Shown: positions 35,935 to 44,290 of the stretch, one piece after another
Numbering within the stretch: the first letter of the stretch is position 1
Layout of the letters: each line of letters starts with the position of its first letter
From: Curtobacterium sp. 458
Lineage (GTDB): Bacteria; Actinomycetota; Actinomycetes; Actinomycetales; Microbacteriaceae
DNA: 64,000 bases
Assembly: GCF_030406605.1 (NCBI RefSeq)
Contig: NZ_CP129104.1
Span: 1,760,789 to 1,824,788 of the forward strand
Direction of reading: 5' to 3'
Made by a program: the position numbers and the translations under genes
The notes under the pieces: generated by a model
What the model was told of the DNA's origin: nothing
What the model saw: the letters and a program-made list of their open reading frames with translations, nothing else
Databases searched by the model: none

Positions 35935-37353
35935 TCAGCGGGTGCGAGAAGCCCCCACGGTGACGACCACGGCGTCGACGAGCAGGAAGAGGAGCAGCGT
36001 GACGCCGACCGTCGGGAGCAGCGCACCGAGGAGCGCGGCGACGAGTGCGACGAGCGCGACGCCCCAGCCCGGCGCGCGGGCGAGGGCCCCGGCTGCGGGA
36101 GCCCGGCCGGTGCGGGCGCCGGCGGGGCGGCGCTGCCACCACATCACGTACCCGAAGACGACCATGGCGGCGATGCCGAGGGCGGCGAGGACGAGCACGA
36201 TCTGGTTCGGCAGCCCGAACAGGACGCCCATGTGGGTGTTGACGCCGAGCTTCGCGGCCTTCGCCATGAGCGGGTAGTCCGACCAGTGCACCTCGGACAC
36301 GACCTGCGCGTCGGCGGGGTCGACCGCGACGGCGTCCATCGCGACGGGCCAGGTCTGCTTGCTCTCCTCGACCGTCCACGCCTGGTCGGACGCGGTCGGC
36401 ACGTGGATGCGGACCTCCGCGGCGTCGATGTCGGCTGCGCGGGCTGCGGACAGGACGGTGTCGAACTGGTCCGGCGTGACCACGGGGGCCGCAGCCGTCG
36501 GGGCATCGCTGCCGTGGTGGCCGGCGTGCTCTCCGTGGCCGTCGGTCGTGCCGGCTCCGGTCGTCGCCGGAGCGCCGAGGGTCGTGTCGACCGCGGGGGC
36601 CTGCCAGCTCAGCGCCGACCGGATCGCCGTGACGTTGTCGCCCGCGAAGTGCGACCACGTGATCCCCGTCGCCGAGAGGAAGAGCGCGCCGAGCAGGACC
36701 CACACGCCCGTCGCTGCATGCCAGGAGAACGTCCGCCGGTACCCGCGCGCCCGGTTGTCGGGGATGACGAGTTCGCGCTTGCGTCGGGCCCGTCGGATGC
36801 GCACCACCCAGAGGGCGACGCCGGCGAGCGACACGATGCCGAGCCACGACGCGGCGGTCTCGCTGTAGAGCCGCCCGACGTCGCCGAGCAGCAGGCTGCG
36901 GTGCACGGTGCTCACCCACGTGCGGAAGGGGAGGGAGCCGGACGTGCCGTACACGGGGAGGTCGCCGCGGACCTCGGCGGTGCCCGGGTCGACGAAGACC
37001 GCGCGGGTGGTGGACGCAGCGAGACCCTCCTCGGTGAACATCACGCGCGTGGTCGTGCCGGCGCTCGGGGCCGGGCGGACCTCCGTCACGCTGTCGCCCG
37101 GGTGGTGACGGTCGACGTACCGCTCGGCAGCGGACACCTGGTCGGCGAGGGGCATCGTCGTCGCGCTCGCCGGGGCGGTGAGCTCGTGGGCGTACACGAC
37201 ACGCTCGATCGAGGGCGCCACGGCGTACACGGCCCCGGACAGTGCGGCGACGAGGATGAACGGGCCGACGAACAGCCCGGCGAGGAAGTGCAGGCGGAGC
37301 AGGAGCTGGGGGAACCAGCCCGCGCTGGACGTGGGTGCGGGGGCGTGCGGCAT
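35935..37353 (-). CDS. PepSY-associated TM protein (COG3182 type)
   Basis: 472 residues. N-terminal LLLRLHFLAGLFVGPFILVAALSG is the classic PepSY_TM first helix; further helices lie at about 160-180, 215-235 and near the C-terminus, with two extracytoplasmic PepSY-like regions between. A His-rich segment (DGHGEHAGHHG) around residue 275 could bind metal. Such proteins often act in iron, haem or copper-related redox. GGAGAG lies five nucleotides before the ATG. An operator-like palindrome lies upstream. Confidence 0.85.
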   Translation of the reverse strand: MPHAPAPTSSAGWFPQLLLRLHFLAGLFVGPFILVAALSGAVYAVAPSIERVVYAHELTAPASATTMPLADQVSAAERYVDRHHPGDSVTEVRPAPSAGTTTRVMFTEEGLAASTTRAVFVDPGTAEVRGDLPVYGTSGSLPFRTWVSTVHRSLLLGDVGRLYSETAASWLGIVSLAGVALWVVRIRRARRKRELVIPDNRARGYRRTFSWHAATGVWVLLGALFLSATGITWSHFAGDNVTAIRSALSWQAPAVDTTLGAPATTGAGTTDGHGEHAGHHGSDAPTAAAPVVTPDQFDTVLSAARAADIDAAEVRIHVPTASDQAWTVEESKQTWPVAMDAVAVDPADAQVVSEVHWSDYPLMAKAAKLGVNTHMGVLFGLPNQIVLVLAALGIAAMVVFGYVMWWQRRPAGARTGRAPAAGALARAPGWGVALVALVAALLGALLPTVGVTLLLFLLVDAVVVTVGASRTR

Positions 37354-37400
37354 CGGGACTCTCCGGTGTCGGGCGCGACCTCGTGCCGCACGGCATGTGA

Positions 37401-37417
37401 CTCTACAAGATGTAGAG
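37401..37417. promoter_or_regulatory. CTCTACA-AGA-TGTAGAG palindrome
   Basis: Perfect 7-nt arms around 3 nt, between the divergent PepSY and GrpB genes. The TACA...TGTA core resembles BlaI/MecI/CopY-type operators, which usually have a 2-nt centre, so the regulator is uncertain. Confidence 0.55.
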
Positions 37418-37467
37418 AATCCGGATCGCCGCAGTGCGCGTACCGTCTCCCCGACGAGGAGGCACGG

Positions 37468-38028
37468 GTGATCGAGGTGGTCGAGTACCGGGACGAGTGG
37501 CGCAACCGGTTCGGGCTGCTGCGTGCTGCCTACTCGGCTGCTCTCGACCGCGCAGGTGTCCGGCACCGCATTGAGCACGTCGGCAGCACATCGGTCCCGG
37601 GGCTCGCAGCGAAGCCCGTCGTCGACGTGGACGTCGTGGTTGCGGAGAACGACGTGCCCGCCGCCGTCGGCGCACTCGCGACGATCGGCTTCGTGCCCCG
37701 CGGCGACCTCGGCATCGCGGGCCGCGAAGCCTTCCGGACCCCGGACCGGTTCGCACCGAGCAACACCTACGTCGTCGCCGAGGGATCGCTCGCGCTCCGC
37801 AACCACCTCGGCGTGCGGGACGTCCTGCGTGCCGACGGCGCGCTCCGGGACGAGTACGCGGCGGTGAAGCGGCGAGCGGGGCAGGAGGCAGTGGACATCG
37901 ACGCGTACATCGCCCGGAAGAGCGACGTCCTCGACCGGGTCCTCCGCGCAGCCGGTCTCACCGACCAGGAGCGGGCGTTGATCGCCGCGAGCACGCGGGG
38001 CATCACCGGACGGGGCGCCGCGGGCTGA
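37468..38028 (+). CDS. GrpB/UPF0157 family protein
   Basis: 186 residues with the nucleotidyltransferase-like GrpB signature: HIEHVGSTSVPGLAAKPVVDVDVVV-type segment (here RIEHVGSTSVPGLAAKP at about 34-50, then DVDVVV), with paired Asp. Function is not known; relatives are fused to CoaE or stand alone. Shine-Dalgarno GAGGAGG lies five nucleotides before the GTG. It is divergent from the PepSY gene. Confidence 0.88.
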   Translation: MIEVVEYRDEWRNRFGLLRAAYSAALDRAGVRHRIEHVGSTSVPGLAAKPVVDVDVVVAENDVPAAVGALATIGFVPRGDLGIAGREAFRTPDRFAPSNTYVVAEGSLALRNHLGVRDVLRADGALRDEYAAVKRRAGQEAVDIDAYIARKSDVLDRVLRAAGLTDQERALIAASTRGITGRGAAG

Positions 38029-38049
38029 CCTCACCCTGCGTCATGGCTG

Positions 38050-38158
38050 CGACGAGACACCGCGTGATCGACGGGTGTTTCGTCGGAACATGCACGTGCA
38101 TCCGATGCACGTGCACCGAGCGACGAAGCACCGCGTGATCGACAGGTGCATCGTCGGA
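38050..38158. repeat. Paired 38-bp repeats with two TGCACGTGCA palindromes
   Basis: Two direct copies (38050-38087 and 38121-38158), each itself a hairpin: CGACGA and CACC pair with GGTG and TCGTCG. Between them are two identical TGCACGTGCA palindromes at 38091 and 38106. The gap between convergent GrpB and LacI genes holds no gene. Confidence 0.85.
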
Positions 38159-38203
38159 GTCGCCGTGCGAGAGGGGCGTGGCCCGAGGTGACCCGGCGCC
38201 CGA

Positions 38204-38239
38204 CGGGAGGCCCGTGGTGGGCCCGCCACGGGCCTCCCG
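38204..38239. repeat. Family-1 palindrome, copy 4
   Basis: 36 bp, arms beginning CGGGAGGCCCGTGG and ending CCACGGGCCTCCCG, one mismatched pair. It lies 18 nt beyond the 3' end of the LacI gene, between convergent genes. Confidence 0.9.
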
Positions 38240-38256
38240 GCCGGTGGGTGGGTGCG

Positions 38257-39267
38257 TCAGCGACGCACGTCGCACCCGCAACTCGCACCGAGGACCAGCT
38301 GCGGCGGGACGAGTCGACGGTGCCCCTCGTCGGCACCGTCGCCGAGGACGCGGTCGACCGCCTCCCGTGCCATCACCTCGATCGGCTGCCGCACGGTGGT
38401 GAGCTGGGGGTTCGTGTAGTCCGCCTCGGCGGCACCGTCGAACGAGACGATCGCGACGTCCTCGGGGACGCGCAGCCCGAGCTCGAACAGCGCACGCATC
38501 ACGCCGATCGCCTGCATGTCCGAGCTGACGAAGACGGCGCGGGGGCCGGTGCCGTCGCCGAACATGCGGAGTCCGGCTTCGTACCCGCCCCGGCGCGTGA
38601 AGTCGCAGCGGACGATCGGACCGTCCGGGTGCCCGGCGCCGCGGAGGGCCCGCATCCAGCCCTGCTCGCGGAGCTCCATCGTGCCGGCGTGGCCCATCAC
38701 GAGGCCGATCGACCCGTAGCCGTGCTCGATGAGGTGCCGGGTGCCGTCGAGGGCACCGCGGAGGGCGTCGACCCCGATGCTGACGTAGTGGGGGACCTCG
38801 AAGAAGGTGTTGAGCAGCACCATCGGGATGCCGGGGTCGGTCACGGTGGAGAGGTCCGGGTGCGTCTGGATGCTCGTCACGATGATGCCGTCGACCTGGC
38901 GGGCGGACAGGGTGCGGAGGCGTTCGCGCTCCTGGGTGCTGTCGCCGTCGCTGTTGGCGAGGAGGACGTCGTACCCGCGCGCGGCGGCGGCGTGCGTCAC
39001 CTCGACGGCGAGCTCCGACCAGAACGGGTTGTCGAGCTCGGGGACGATCAGTCCGAGCATCTTCGAGGAGCCGGTGCGGAGGGCCTGGGCGCTCGCGTTC
39101 GGGCGGTAGCCGAGGACGCGGATGGCCTCGCGGACCCGGGCGGCGGTCTCCGCGGCGACGGGGCGGGGGCCGTCGTGCACGACGTAGCTCACGACGGAGG
39201 TGCTCACCCCGGCGTACCGGGCGACGTCCGCGCGCGTGACCGCCCGCGGGGTGGTCGGGGTGCTCAC
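38257..39267 (-). CDS. LacI-family transcriptional regulator
   Basis: 336 residues. HTH and hinge: VTRADVARYAGVSTSVVSYVVH, then RPNASAQALRTGSSKMLG (about 10-60). The periplasmic-binding-like effector domain covers the rest and ends in Cys-rich GASCGCD. AGGAGG lies five nucleotides before the GTG. It lies beside a Gfo/Idh dehydrogenase and a divergent sugar importer whose promoter has an overlapping palindrome, so it likely represses them until the sugar appears. Confidence 0.93.
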   Translation of the reverse strand: MSTPTTPRAVTRADVARYAGVSTSVVSYVVHDGPRPVAAETAARVREAIRVLGYRPNASAQALRTGSSKMLGLIVPELDNPFWSELAVEVTHAAAARGYDVLLANSDGDSTQERERLRTLSARQVDGIIVTSIQTHPDLSTVTDPGIPMVLLNTFFEVPHYVSIGVDALRGALDGTRHLIEHGYGSIGLVMGHAGTMELREQGWMRALRGAGHPDGPIVRCDFTRRGGYEAGLRMFGDGTGPRAVFVSSDMQAIGVMRALFELGLRVPEDVAIVSFDGAAEADYTNPQLTTVRQPIEVMAREAVDRVLGDGADEGHRRLVPPQLVLGASCGCDVRR

Positions 39268-39382
39268 GGGGGCCTCCTGGATGGCGTTCGGGTGCCGGAC
39301 CGTGCGGCCCGGCACCCGAACGGTGGGGTCCGGCCGCCGACCCGGAGGGGTCGGCAGCCGGACCGCTGTCGTCGCTGCGATC

Positions 39383-40639
39383 CTAGACGGCGGTCGACGG
39401 GCCGCCGGCCGTGGCCGCGTTGTCCGACCCCGCTGCTGCTTCGGCCGGTTCCGGGGCGTCACCGAAGTCGGGCACCTCGAGGCGGACGCCACCCTGCAGC
39501 GCGGACTGGTGGGCGATGATGCCGGGCAGCGTGAACCGGGCGGCGGTCCAGGCGTTCACCGGGGGCAGGGTCCGGTCGACGACGGCGCGGACGAAGTCGT
39601 CGGCGAGGAACTGGTGGCTGCCCTCGTGGCCGGTCGGCACCCCGTCGTACTCGGACGGCAGACGCGAGGTGTCGTGCACCGGGGCGTACCCGGAGACGAA
39701 CGCGTCGCGGAGGGACGGGTCGACGCCGGCGAGGCGGGGGTCGTCGAGGGACATCGTCGCCTGCGTGTCGATCTGGTCGCTGATGTCGACCGAGTCCTGC
39801 TTGTCCTGCCAGACGCTGACCTTCGCGAGCTGCTCGAAGCTGCCCTCGGTGCCGAAGTACCGGAAGCGGGACTCCCGGATGTGCGACGGGTAGCCGACGC
39901 GGCGCATCTCGTTGATGCGGACGACGCCGCCGTTGTCGAGCTCGAACAGCGCGGTCGCGTTCGAGAAGTCGTTGTCGAACTGGCTGACGTCCTTGTCGAA
40001 GACGCCGTCGCCGCGGTCGTCCTTGACGCCGATGCAGCTCACGCTGACCGCATGGCCGGGGATCGCGCCGAGGACGCCGCCGACGGAGTGCGTCGGGTAG
40101 AGCATGGGCGGGTAGCTGGCCGTGCGCTTCCAGTCCTCGCCGCCGCTGAACTGGTACGCGGCGTAGAACCCGAGGTCCATGTCGTGGACGTAGTCGCCCT
40201 CGGCGTAGAACACCCGGCCGAACGCCCCCTCGGCGACCTTCTTCCGGGCGAACACCGTCGCCGGGTTGTAGTAGCTCGTCTCGCCCATCACGTAGGTGAG
40301 ACCGGTCTCGCGGACCGTGTCGATGATCGCGCGGATCTCGTCGACCGAGATCGCCATCGGGACGGCGGAGTACACGTGCTTGCCGGCGCGGAGGGCCTGC
40401 ACGACCAGCGGTCCGTGGGTCCAGCGCTGCGTGAAGATCGCGACCGCGTCGACGTCGGACGCGAGCGCGGCGTCGAAGTCCGCGAAGGTGCCGTCGAGGT
40501 GCTGCTCCGCGACGAGGTCGGACGCGCGGTCCTCGACGAGGTCCGTCACGAACACCCGGTCGACGTCGGGGTGGAGCTTGAACAGCTTGGCGAACTGGGG
40601 CGCGAACTGGCCGGCTCCGACCATGGCGATGGAGATCAT
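39383..40639 (-). CDS. Gfo/Idh/MocA-family oxidoreductase
   Basis: 418 residues. Rossmann loop MVGAGQFAPQ near the N-terminus, VYSAVPMAIS at the EKP-like position (the usual Lys is replaced by Val-Pro here), then a C-terminal substrate domain. These enzymes oxidise or epimerise sugars or inositols with NAD(P). GGAAAGG precedes the ATG by six nucleotides. A 104-residue longer form is not supported. It is divergent from the sugar ABC operon and probably works on the imported sugar. An EKP substitution may mean altered chemistry. Confidence 0.88.
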   Translation of the reverse strand: MISIAMVGAGQFAPQFAKLFKLHPDVDRVFVTDLVEDRASDLVAEQHLDGTFADFDAALASDVDAVAIFTQRWTHGPLVVQALRAGKHVYSAVPMAISVDEIRAIIDTVRETGLTYVMGETSYYNPATVFARKKVAEGAFGRVFYAEGDYVHDMDLGFYAAYQFSGGEDWKRTASYPPMLYPTHSVGGVLGAIPGHAVSVSCIGVKDDRGDGVFDKDVSQFDNDFSNATALFELDNGGVVRINEMRRVGYPSHIRESRFRYFGTEGSFEQLAKVSVWQDKQDSVDISDQIDTQATMSLDDPRLAGVDPSLRDAFVSGYAPVHDTSRLPSEYDGVPTGHEGSHQFLADDFVRAVVDRTLPPVNAWTAARFTLPGIIAHQSALQGGVRLEVPDFGDAPEPAEAAAGSDNAATAGGPSTAV

Positions 40640-40723
40640 CGGGGACCTTTCCGAAGTGGTGTGCATGCATCGCCGGGCAGGTCGCGCCGGTGCGATCCCC
40701 GTCAGCATTCCACGATCGTCTAC

Positions 40724-40745
40724 TCGTGACAACCCCCTGTTACGA
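40724..40745. promoter_or_regulatory. Inverted repeat upstream of the sugar ABC operon
   Basis: TCGTGACA-N6-TGTTACGA with one mismatched pair, in the divergent Gfo/Idh-ABC promoter region. Possible second binding site for the LacI protein or for another regulator. Confidence 0.45.
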
Positions 40746-40761
40746 CTGCTGAAAGTGCCTC

Positions 40762-40790
40762 TTGTCGACGACAGTCTCCACGTGTAGATT
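40762..40790 (+). promoter_or_regulatory. Promoter of sugar ABC operon with overlapping operator
   Basis: TTGTCG (40762-40767), 17-nt spacer, TAGATT (40785-40790). The palindrome TGTCG-A-CGACA (40763-40773) overlaps the -35, as expected for repression. Predicted start near 40797 leaves a leader with GAAGGAG before the ATG. Confidence 0.65.
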
Positions 40791-40843
40791 CCCGGCCACG
40801 GACTGCTGCTTCGAGCCAGTCCACCGCAGACGAAGGAGTCGCG

Positions 40844-41818
40844 ATGGTCACCGAGAGCCCCGTGTCGTCAACCCTGACGACCGCCAGCACGAGACGGCAG
40901 GGTCGCGTCGCCGACCGTGCCCGTGCCGGCACCACCTCCCCACGCCGCCGTCCACGGAACGACCTCTGGCTCGCGCTGGTCTTCATCGCGCCCGCCACGG
41001 TCGGCTTCCTGCTGTTCCTGGCGTGGCCGACCGTCCGGGGCATCTACCTGAGCTTCACGACCTACAACCTGCTGACCCCGCCGGTGTTCACCGGCCTGCA
41101 GAACTACGTCCGTCTCGTGCAGGACTCGATCTTCTGGAACTCGATGGCGGTGACCGTCGAGTACGTGCTCCTCAACATCGGCTTCCAGACGATCCTCGCG
41201 CTGTTCATCGCCGTGATGATGCACCGGCTCACGAAGTCCACGTTCCTCCGCGGCATCGTCCTCGCGCCGTACCTCGTGTCGAACGTCGTCGCCGCGCTCA
41301 TCTGGCTGTGGATCCTCGACACGCAGCTCGGCATCGGCAACGAGATCCTGTCGGCGATCGGCGTCGGACGCATCCCGTTCCTGCAGAGCGACTTCTGGGG
41401 CATCCCGACGATCGCGTTCATCAACGTCTGGCGGAACGTCGGGTACACCGCTCTGCTCATCTTCGCGGGGCTCCAGGCGCTGCCCGAGCAGGTCTACGAA
41501 GCGGGCCGCATCGACGGTGCGAGCGAGTGGAAGATGTTCTGGCGGATCACCGTCCCGCTCCTGCGGCCGATCCTCTCGCTCGTCCTCATCATCACGATCA
41601 TCGGCTCGTTCCAGGTGTTCGACACCGTCGCGGTCACGACCCAGGGCGGGCCGGCGAACGCCACGAACGTGGTGCAGAACTACATCTACAACCTCGCCTT
41701 CGGCCGGTTCCAGTTCGGCTACGCGTCCGCCGTCTCGGTGGCCCTCCTCATCGTCCTCAGCGTCATCACGTTCATCCAGTACCGCCTCTCGCGCTCCGGC
41801 GAGAGCGACCTGGACTGA
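40844..41818 (+). CDS. Sugar ABC transporter permease (MalF/UgpA type)
   Basis: 324 residues with a basic Ser/Thr/Arg-rich cytoplasmic tail of about 45 residues, then six helices. The EAA loop is EAGRIDGASEWKMFWRITVP at about 227-246, used to dock the shared ATPase. GAAGGAG lies five nucleotides before the ATG. It is followed by the partner permease and the binding protein; no ATP-binding gene is here, so a shared MsiK-like ATPase elsewhere is likely. Confidence 0.93.
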   Translation: MVTESPVSSTLTTASTRRQGRVADRARAGTTSPRRRPRNDLWLALVFIAPATVGFLLFLAWPTVRGIYLSFTTYNLLTPPVFTGLQNYVRLVQDSIFWNSMAVTVEYVLLNIGFQTILALFIAVMMHRLTKSTFLRGIVLAPYLVSNVVAALIWLWILDTQLGIGNEILSAIGVGRIPFLQSDFWGIPTIAFINVWRNVGYTALLIFAGLQALPEQVYEAGRIDGASEWKMFWRITVPLLRPILSLVLIITIIGSFQVFDTVAVTTQGGPANATNVVQNYIYNLAFGRFQFGYASAVSVALLIVLSVITFIQYRLSRSGESDLD

Positions 41819-41857
41819 CGCGGCCGCCCACCAGACCTCCCGGAAAGCGAGTCCGAG

Positions 41858-42814
41858 ATGACCAGCACCCTGCCCCCCGTGGTCGAGCCCCAGGCCACCC
41901 GCGCGATCACCACCCGCGGCGGCCCACGTCCGCCGCGTCGCAAGCCCTCCGTCGGACGGGTGATCGCCTGGATCGCGATGATCGCCGTGATCGTCGTGAC
42001 CCTGTTCCCGTTCTACTGGATCCTGCGCACCGCCCTGTCGTCGAACGGCGCGATCTCCGCCGACCCCACCTCGGTGCTGCCGACCGGGTTCAGCCTCGGC
42101 GGGTTCGAGCGGGTCTTCGGCCTGCAGTCCACCAAGGAGGCGCTCGCCCAGGGCGGCTCGGGTGCGGCGATCAACTTCTGGCAGTACCTGCTCAACTCGG
42201 TGATCACGGCGACACTCATCACCGTCGGCCAGGTGTTCTTCTCGGCCGGAGCCGCCTACGCCTTCGCCCGCCTGCGGTGGCCCGGACGCGACAAGGTGTT
42301 CGCGGTGTTCCTCGCCGGGCTCATGGTGCCGACGATCTTCACCCTCCTGCCGAACTTCGCCCTCATCAAGTCGCTCGGACTCGTGGACACCCTGATCGGC
42401 ATCGCGCTCCCGTCCATGCTGATGACCCCGTTCGCGGTGTTCTTCCTGCGGCAGTTCTTCCTCGGCATCTCGCGCGAGGTCGAGGAAGCGGCGCTCATCG
42501 ACGGCGCCGGCAAGGTCCGGGTGTTCTTCCGGCTCATCCTGCCGATGGCCTCCGCACCGATCGCGACGCTCGCCGTGCTGACGTACATCACCGCCTGGAA
42601 CGACTACTTCTGGCCGCTGATGGTGTCCTACACCGACAGCTCCCGGGTGCTCACCGTGGCCCTCGGCGTCTTCAAGTCGCAGTCACCGCAATCCGGCACC
42701 GACTGGGCGGGCCTGATGGCCGCGACCCTCGTGGCGGCGCTCCCGATGATCGTGCTGTTCGGCCTCTTCGCCAAGCGCATCGTCAACTCCATCGGCTTCT
42801 CCGGCATCAAGTAG
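41858..42814 (+). CDS. Sugar ABC transporter permease (MalG/UgpE type)
   Basis: 318 residues. A disordered basic tail, six helices, and the EAA loop EVEEAALIDGAGKVRVFFRL at about 206-225. The pattern of TWNDYFWPLM-like segment near the C-terminus (AWNDYFWPLMV) is typical of MalG. It lies 39 nt after its partner and 10 nt before the binding-protein gene. Confidence 0.93.
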   Translation: MTSTLPPVVEPQATRAITTRGGPRPPRRKPSVGRVIAWIAMIAVIVVTLFPFYWILRTALSSNGAISADPTSVLPTGFSLGGFERVFGLQSTKEALAQGGSGAAINFWQYLLNSVITATLITVGQVFFSAGAAYAFARLRWPGRDKVFAVFLAGLMVPTIFTLLPNFALIKSLGLVDTLIGIALPSMLMTPFAVFFLRQFFLGISREVEEAALIDGAGKVRVFFRLILPMASAPIATLAVLTYITAWNDYFWPLMVSYTDSSRVLTVALGVFKSQSPQSGTDWAGLMAATLVAALPMIVLFGLFAKRIVNSIGFSGIK

Positions 42815-42824
42815 GGACCAGCTC

Positions 42825-44198
42825 ATGACGAACCCCATCACCCGCCGCGCCCTGTTCGCCGGCGGCGCCTCGGCCCTGGCCCTCGGAGCGCTGGCGGCCT
42901 GCTCGAGTCCGAGCACGCCGAACCCGAGGAGCGGTGCGACCGGCACCGTGTCGTACTGGCTCTGGGACGCGAACCAACTCCCCGCGTACCAGGCCGTCGC
43001 GAAGGCCTTCGAGCGCGAGAACCCGGACATCCGCATCAAGATCACCCAGCTCGGGTGGGCCGACTACTGGACGAAGCTCACCGCCGGGTTCATCGCCGGT
43101 ACCGCGCCCGACGTCTTCACGGACCACCTGTCGAAGTTCCCGCAGTTCGCCGACCTCGACGTGCTGTACAAGCTCGACGAGCTCGAGGCGACGAGTTCCA
43201 TCCGTGACGACGACTACCAGTCCGGCCTCGCCCAGCTCTGGAAGGGCAAGGACGGCCACCGGTACGGCTCGCCGAAGGACTGGGACACCATCGCGATGTT
43301 CTACGACGAGAAGGTCATCGCGAAGGCGGGCTACACCGCCGACGACCTGGCGAACCTGTCGTGGAACCCCGACGACGGCGGTTCCTTCGAACGGGCGGTC
43401 GCCCACCTCACGATCGACGGCAAGGGGCGCCGCGGGGACGAACCCGGCTTCGACAAGGACGACGTCGCCGTCTACGGCATGAGCGCGAACGGCAGCGGCG
43501 GCGACGGGTTCGGGCAGACGCAGTGGTCGCCGTTCACCGGGTCGATCGACTGGTTCTACACGAACGAGAACCCGTGGGGGAACAAGTTCCGCTACGACGA
43601 CGCGGAGTTCCAAAAGACGATCTCGTGGTACTTCGGCCTGGCCGACAAGGGCTACATGCCGAAGTACGGCGTGTTCTCGACGACCACCGGTCCGGACGTG
43701 CAGCTCGGCTCGAAGAAGGTGGCGCTGTCGTTCAACGGCTCGTGGATGATCGGCACCTACCTCGGCCTGCAGGGCATCGACGTCGGTGTCGCGCCCACGC
43801 CGAAGGGGCCGGTCGGGCACCGCGCCTCGATGTTCAACGGCCTCGGCGACTCGATCACGAAGCAGGCGAAGAACCCCGAGGCGGCGGCGAAGTGGGTCGC
43901 GTTCCTCGGCAGTGCCGCGGCGCAGGAGATCGTCGGCCGGGCGGGCATCGTGTTCCCGGCACGCCGATCGGGGACGGACGCCGCGGTCGCGGCCTACGCG
44001 AAGCGCGGCCTCGACGTCACGGCGTTCACCGAGCAGGTCGAGGACGGCACGACGTTCCTCTTCCCGGTGACCCGGAACCCGGCCGACGTGCAGGCGCTGG
44101 TGCAGCCCGCGTTCGACGGGATCTACGCCAACGGCAAGCCGGTGTCCTCGCTCACGGCGGTCAACGAGCAGGTCAACACCCTCCTGGCGCTCACCTGA
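42825..44198 (+). CDS. Sugar ABC transporter substrate-binding lipoprotein
   Basis: 457 residues. Signal peptide with an RR pair (TRRALFAGGASA) and a lipobox ending LAAC at about 25, so Tat or Sec export and lipid anchoring are both possible. The family-1 solute-binding fold follows (VSYWLWDANQLPAYQAVAKAFE; GTAPDVFTDHLSKFPQF). AGGGA lies seven nucleotides before the ATG. Its ligand is probably an oligosaccharide, by family only. Confidence 0.92.
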   Translation: MTNPITRRALFAGGASALALGALAACSSPSTPNPRSGATGTVSYWLWDANQLPAYQAVAKAFERENPDIRIKITQLGWADYWTKLTAGFIAGTAPDVFTDHLSKFPQFADLDVLYKLDELEATSSIRDDDYQSGLAQLWKGKDGHRYGSPKDWDTIAMFYDEKVIAKAGYTADDLANLSWNPDDGGSFERAVAHLTIDGKGRRGDEPGFDKDDVAVYGMSANGSGGDGFGQTQWSPFTGSIDWFYTNENPWGNKFRYDDAEFQKTISWYFGLADKGYMPKYGVFSTTTGPDVQLGSKKVALSFNGSWMIGTYLGLQGIDVGVAPTPKGPVGHRASMFNGLGDSITKQAKNPEAAAKWVAFLGSAAAQEIVGRAGIVFPARRSGTDAAVAAYAKRGLDVTAFTEQVEDGTTFLFPVTRNPADVQALVQPAFDGIYANGKPVSSLTAVNEQVNTLLALT

Positions 44199-44210
44199 GT
44201 CGTCCGGAAC

Positions 44211-44254
44211 ACGCGGTCGTCCACGGGCCCGGTGCGGTGCGTGGACGACCGCGT
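44211..44254 (+). terminator. Stem-loop after the sugar ABC operon
   Basis: Perfect 14-nt arms ACGCGGTCGTCCAC and GTGGACGACCGCGT around 16 nt. It starts 12 nt after the binding-protein stop. No T-run follows, so it is either a weak terminator or a different structure. Its right arm abuts the next promoter. Confidence 0.55.
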
Positions 44255-44283
44255 TGACGGATGTTCCACCATCGAACGAAACT
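44254..44283 (+). promoter_or_regulatory. Promoter of the first BLUF gene
   Basis: TTGACG (44254-44259), 18-nt spacer, GAAACT (44278-44283), then 7 nt to the ATG at 44291. This predicts a near-leaderless transcript and supports that start over the ATG ten codons earlier. Confidence 0.55.
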
Positions 44284-44290
44284 GGCGCCG

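Noticed and set aside
38146-39519. 457-codon plus-strand frame over the first LacI gene
   Set aside because: Antisense to a complete LacI protein with a Shine-Dalgarno; composition is that of a shadow.
40640-40843. Riboswitch upstream of the sugar importer
   Set aside because: The leader predicted from the promoter is only about 47 nt and no known riboswitch core is visible.
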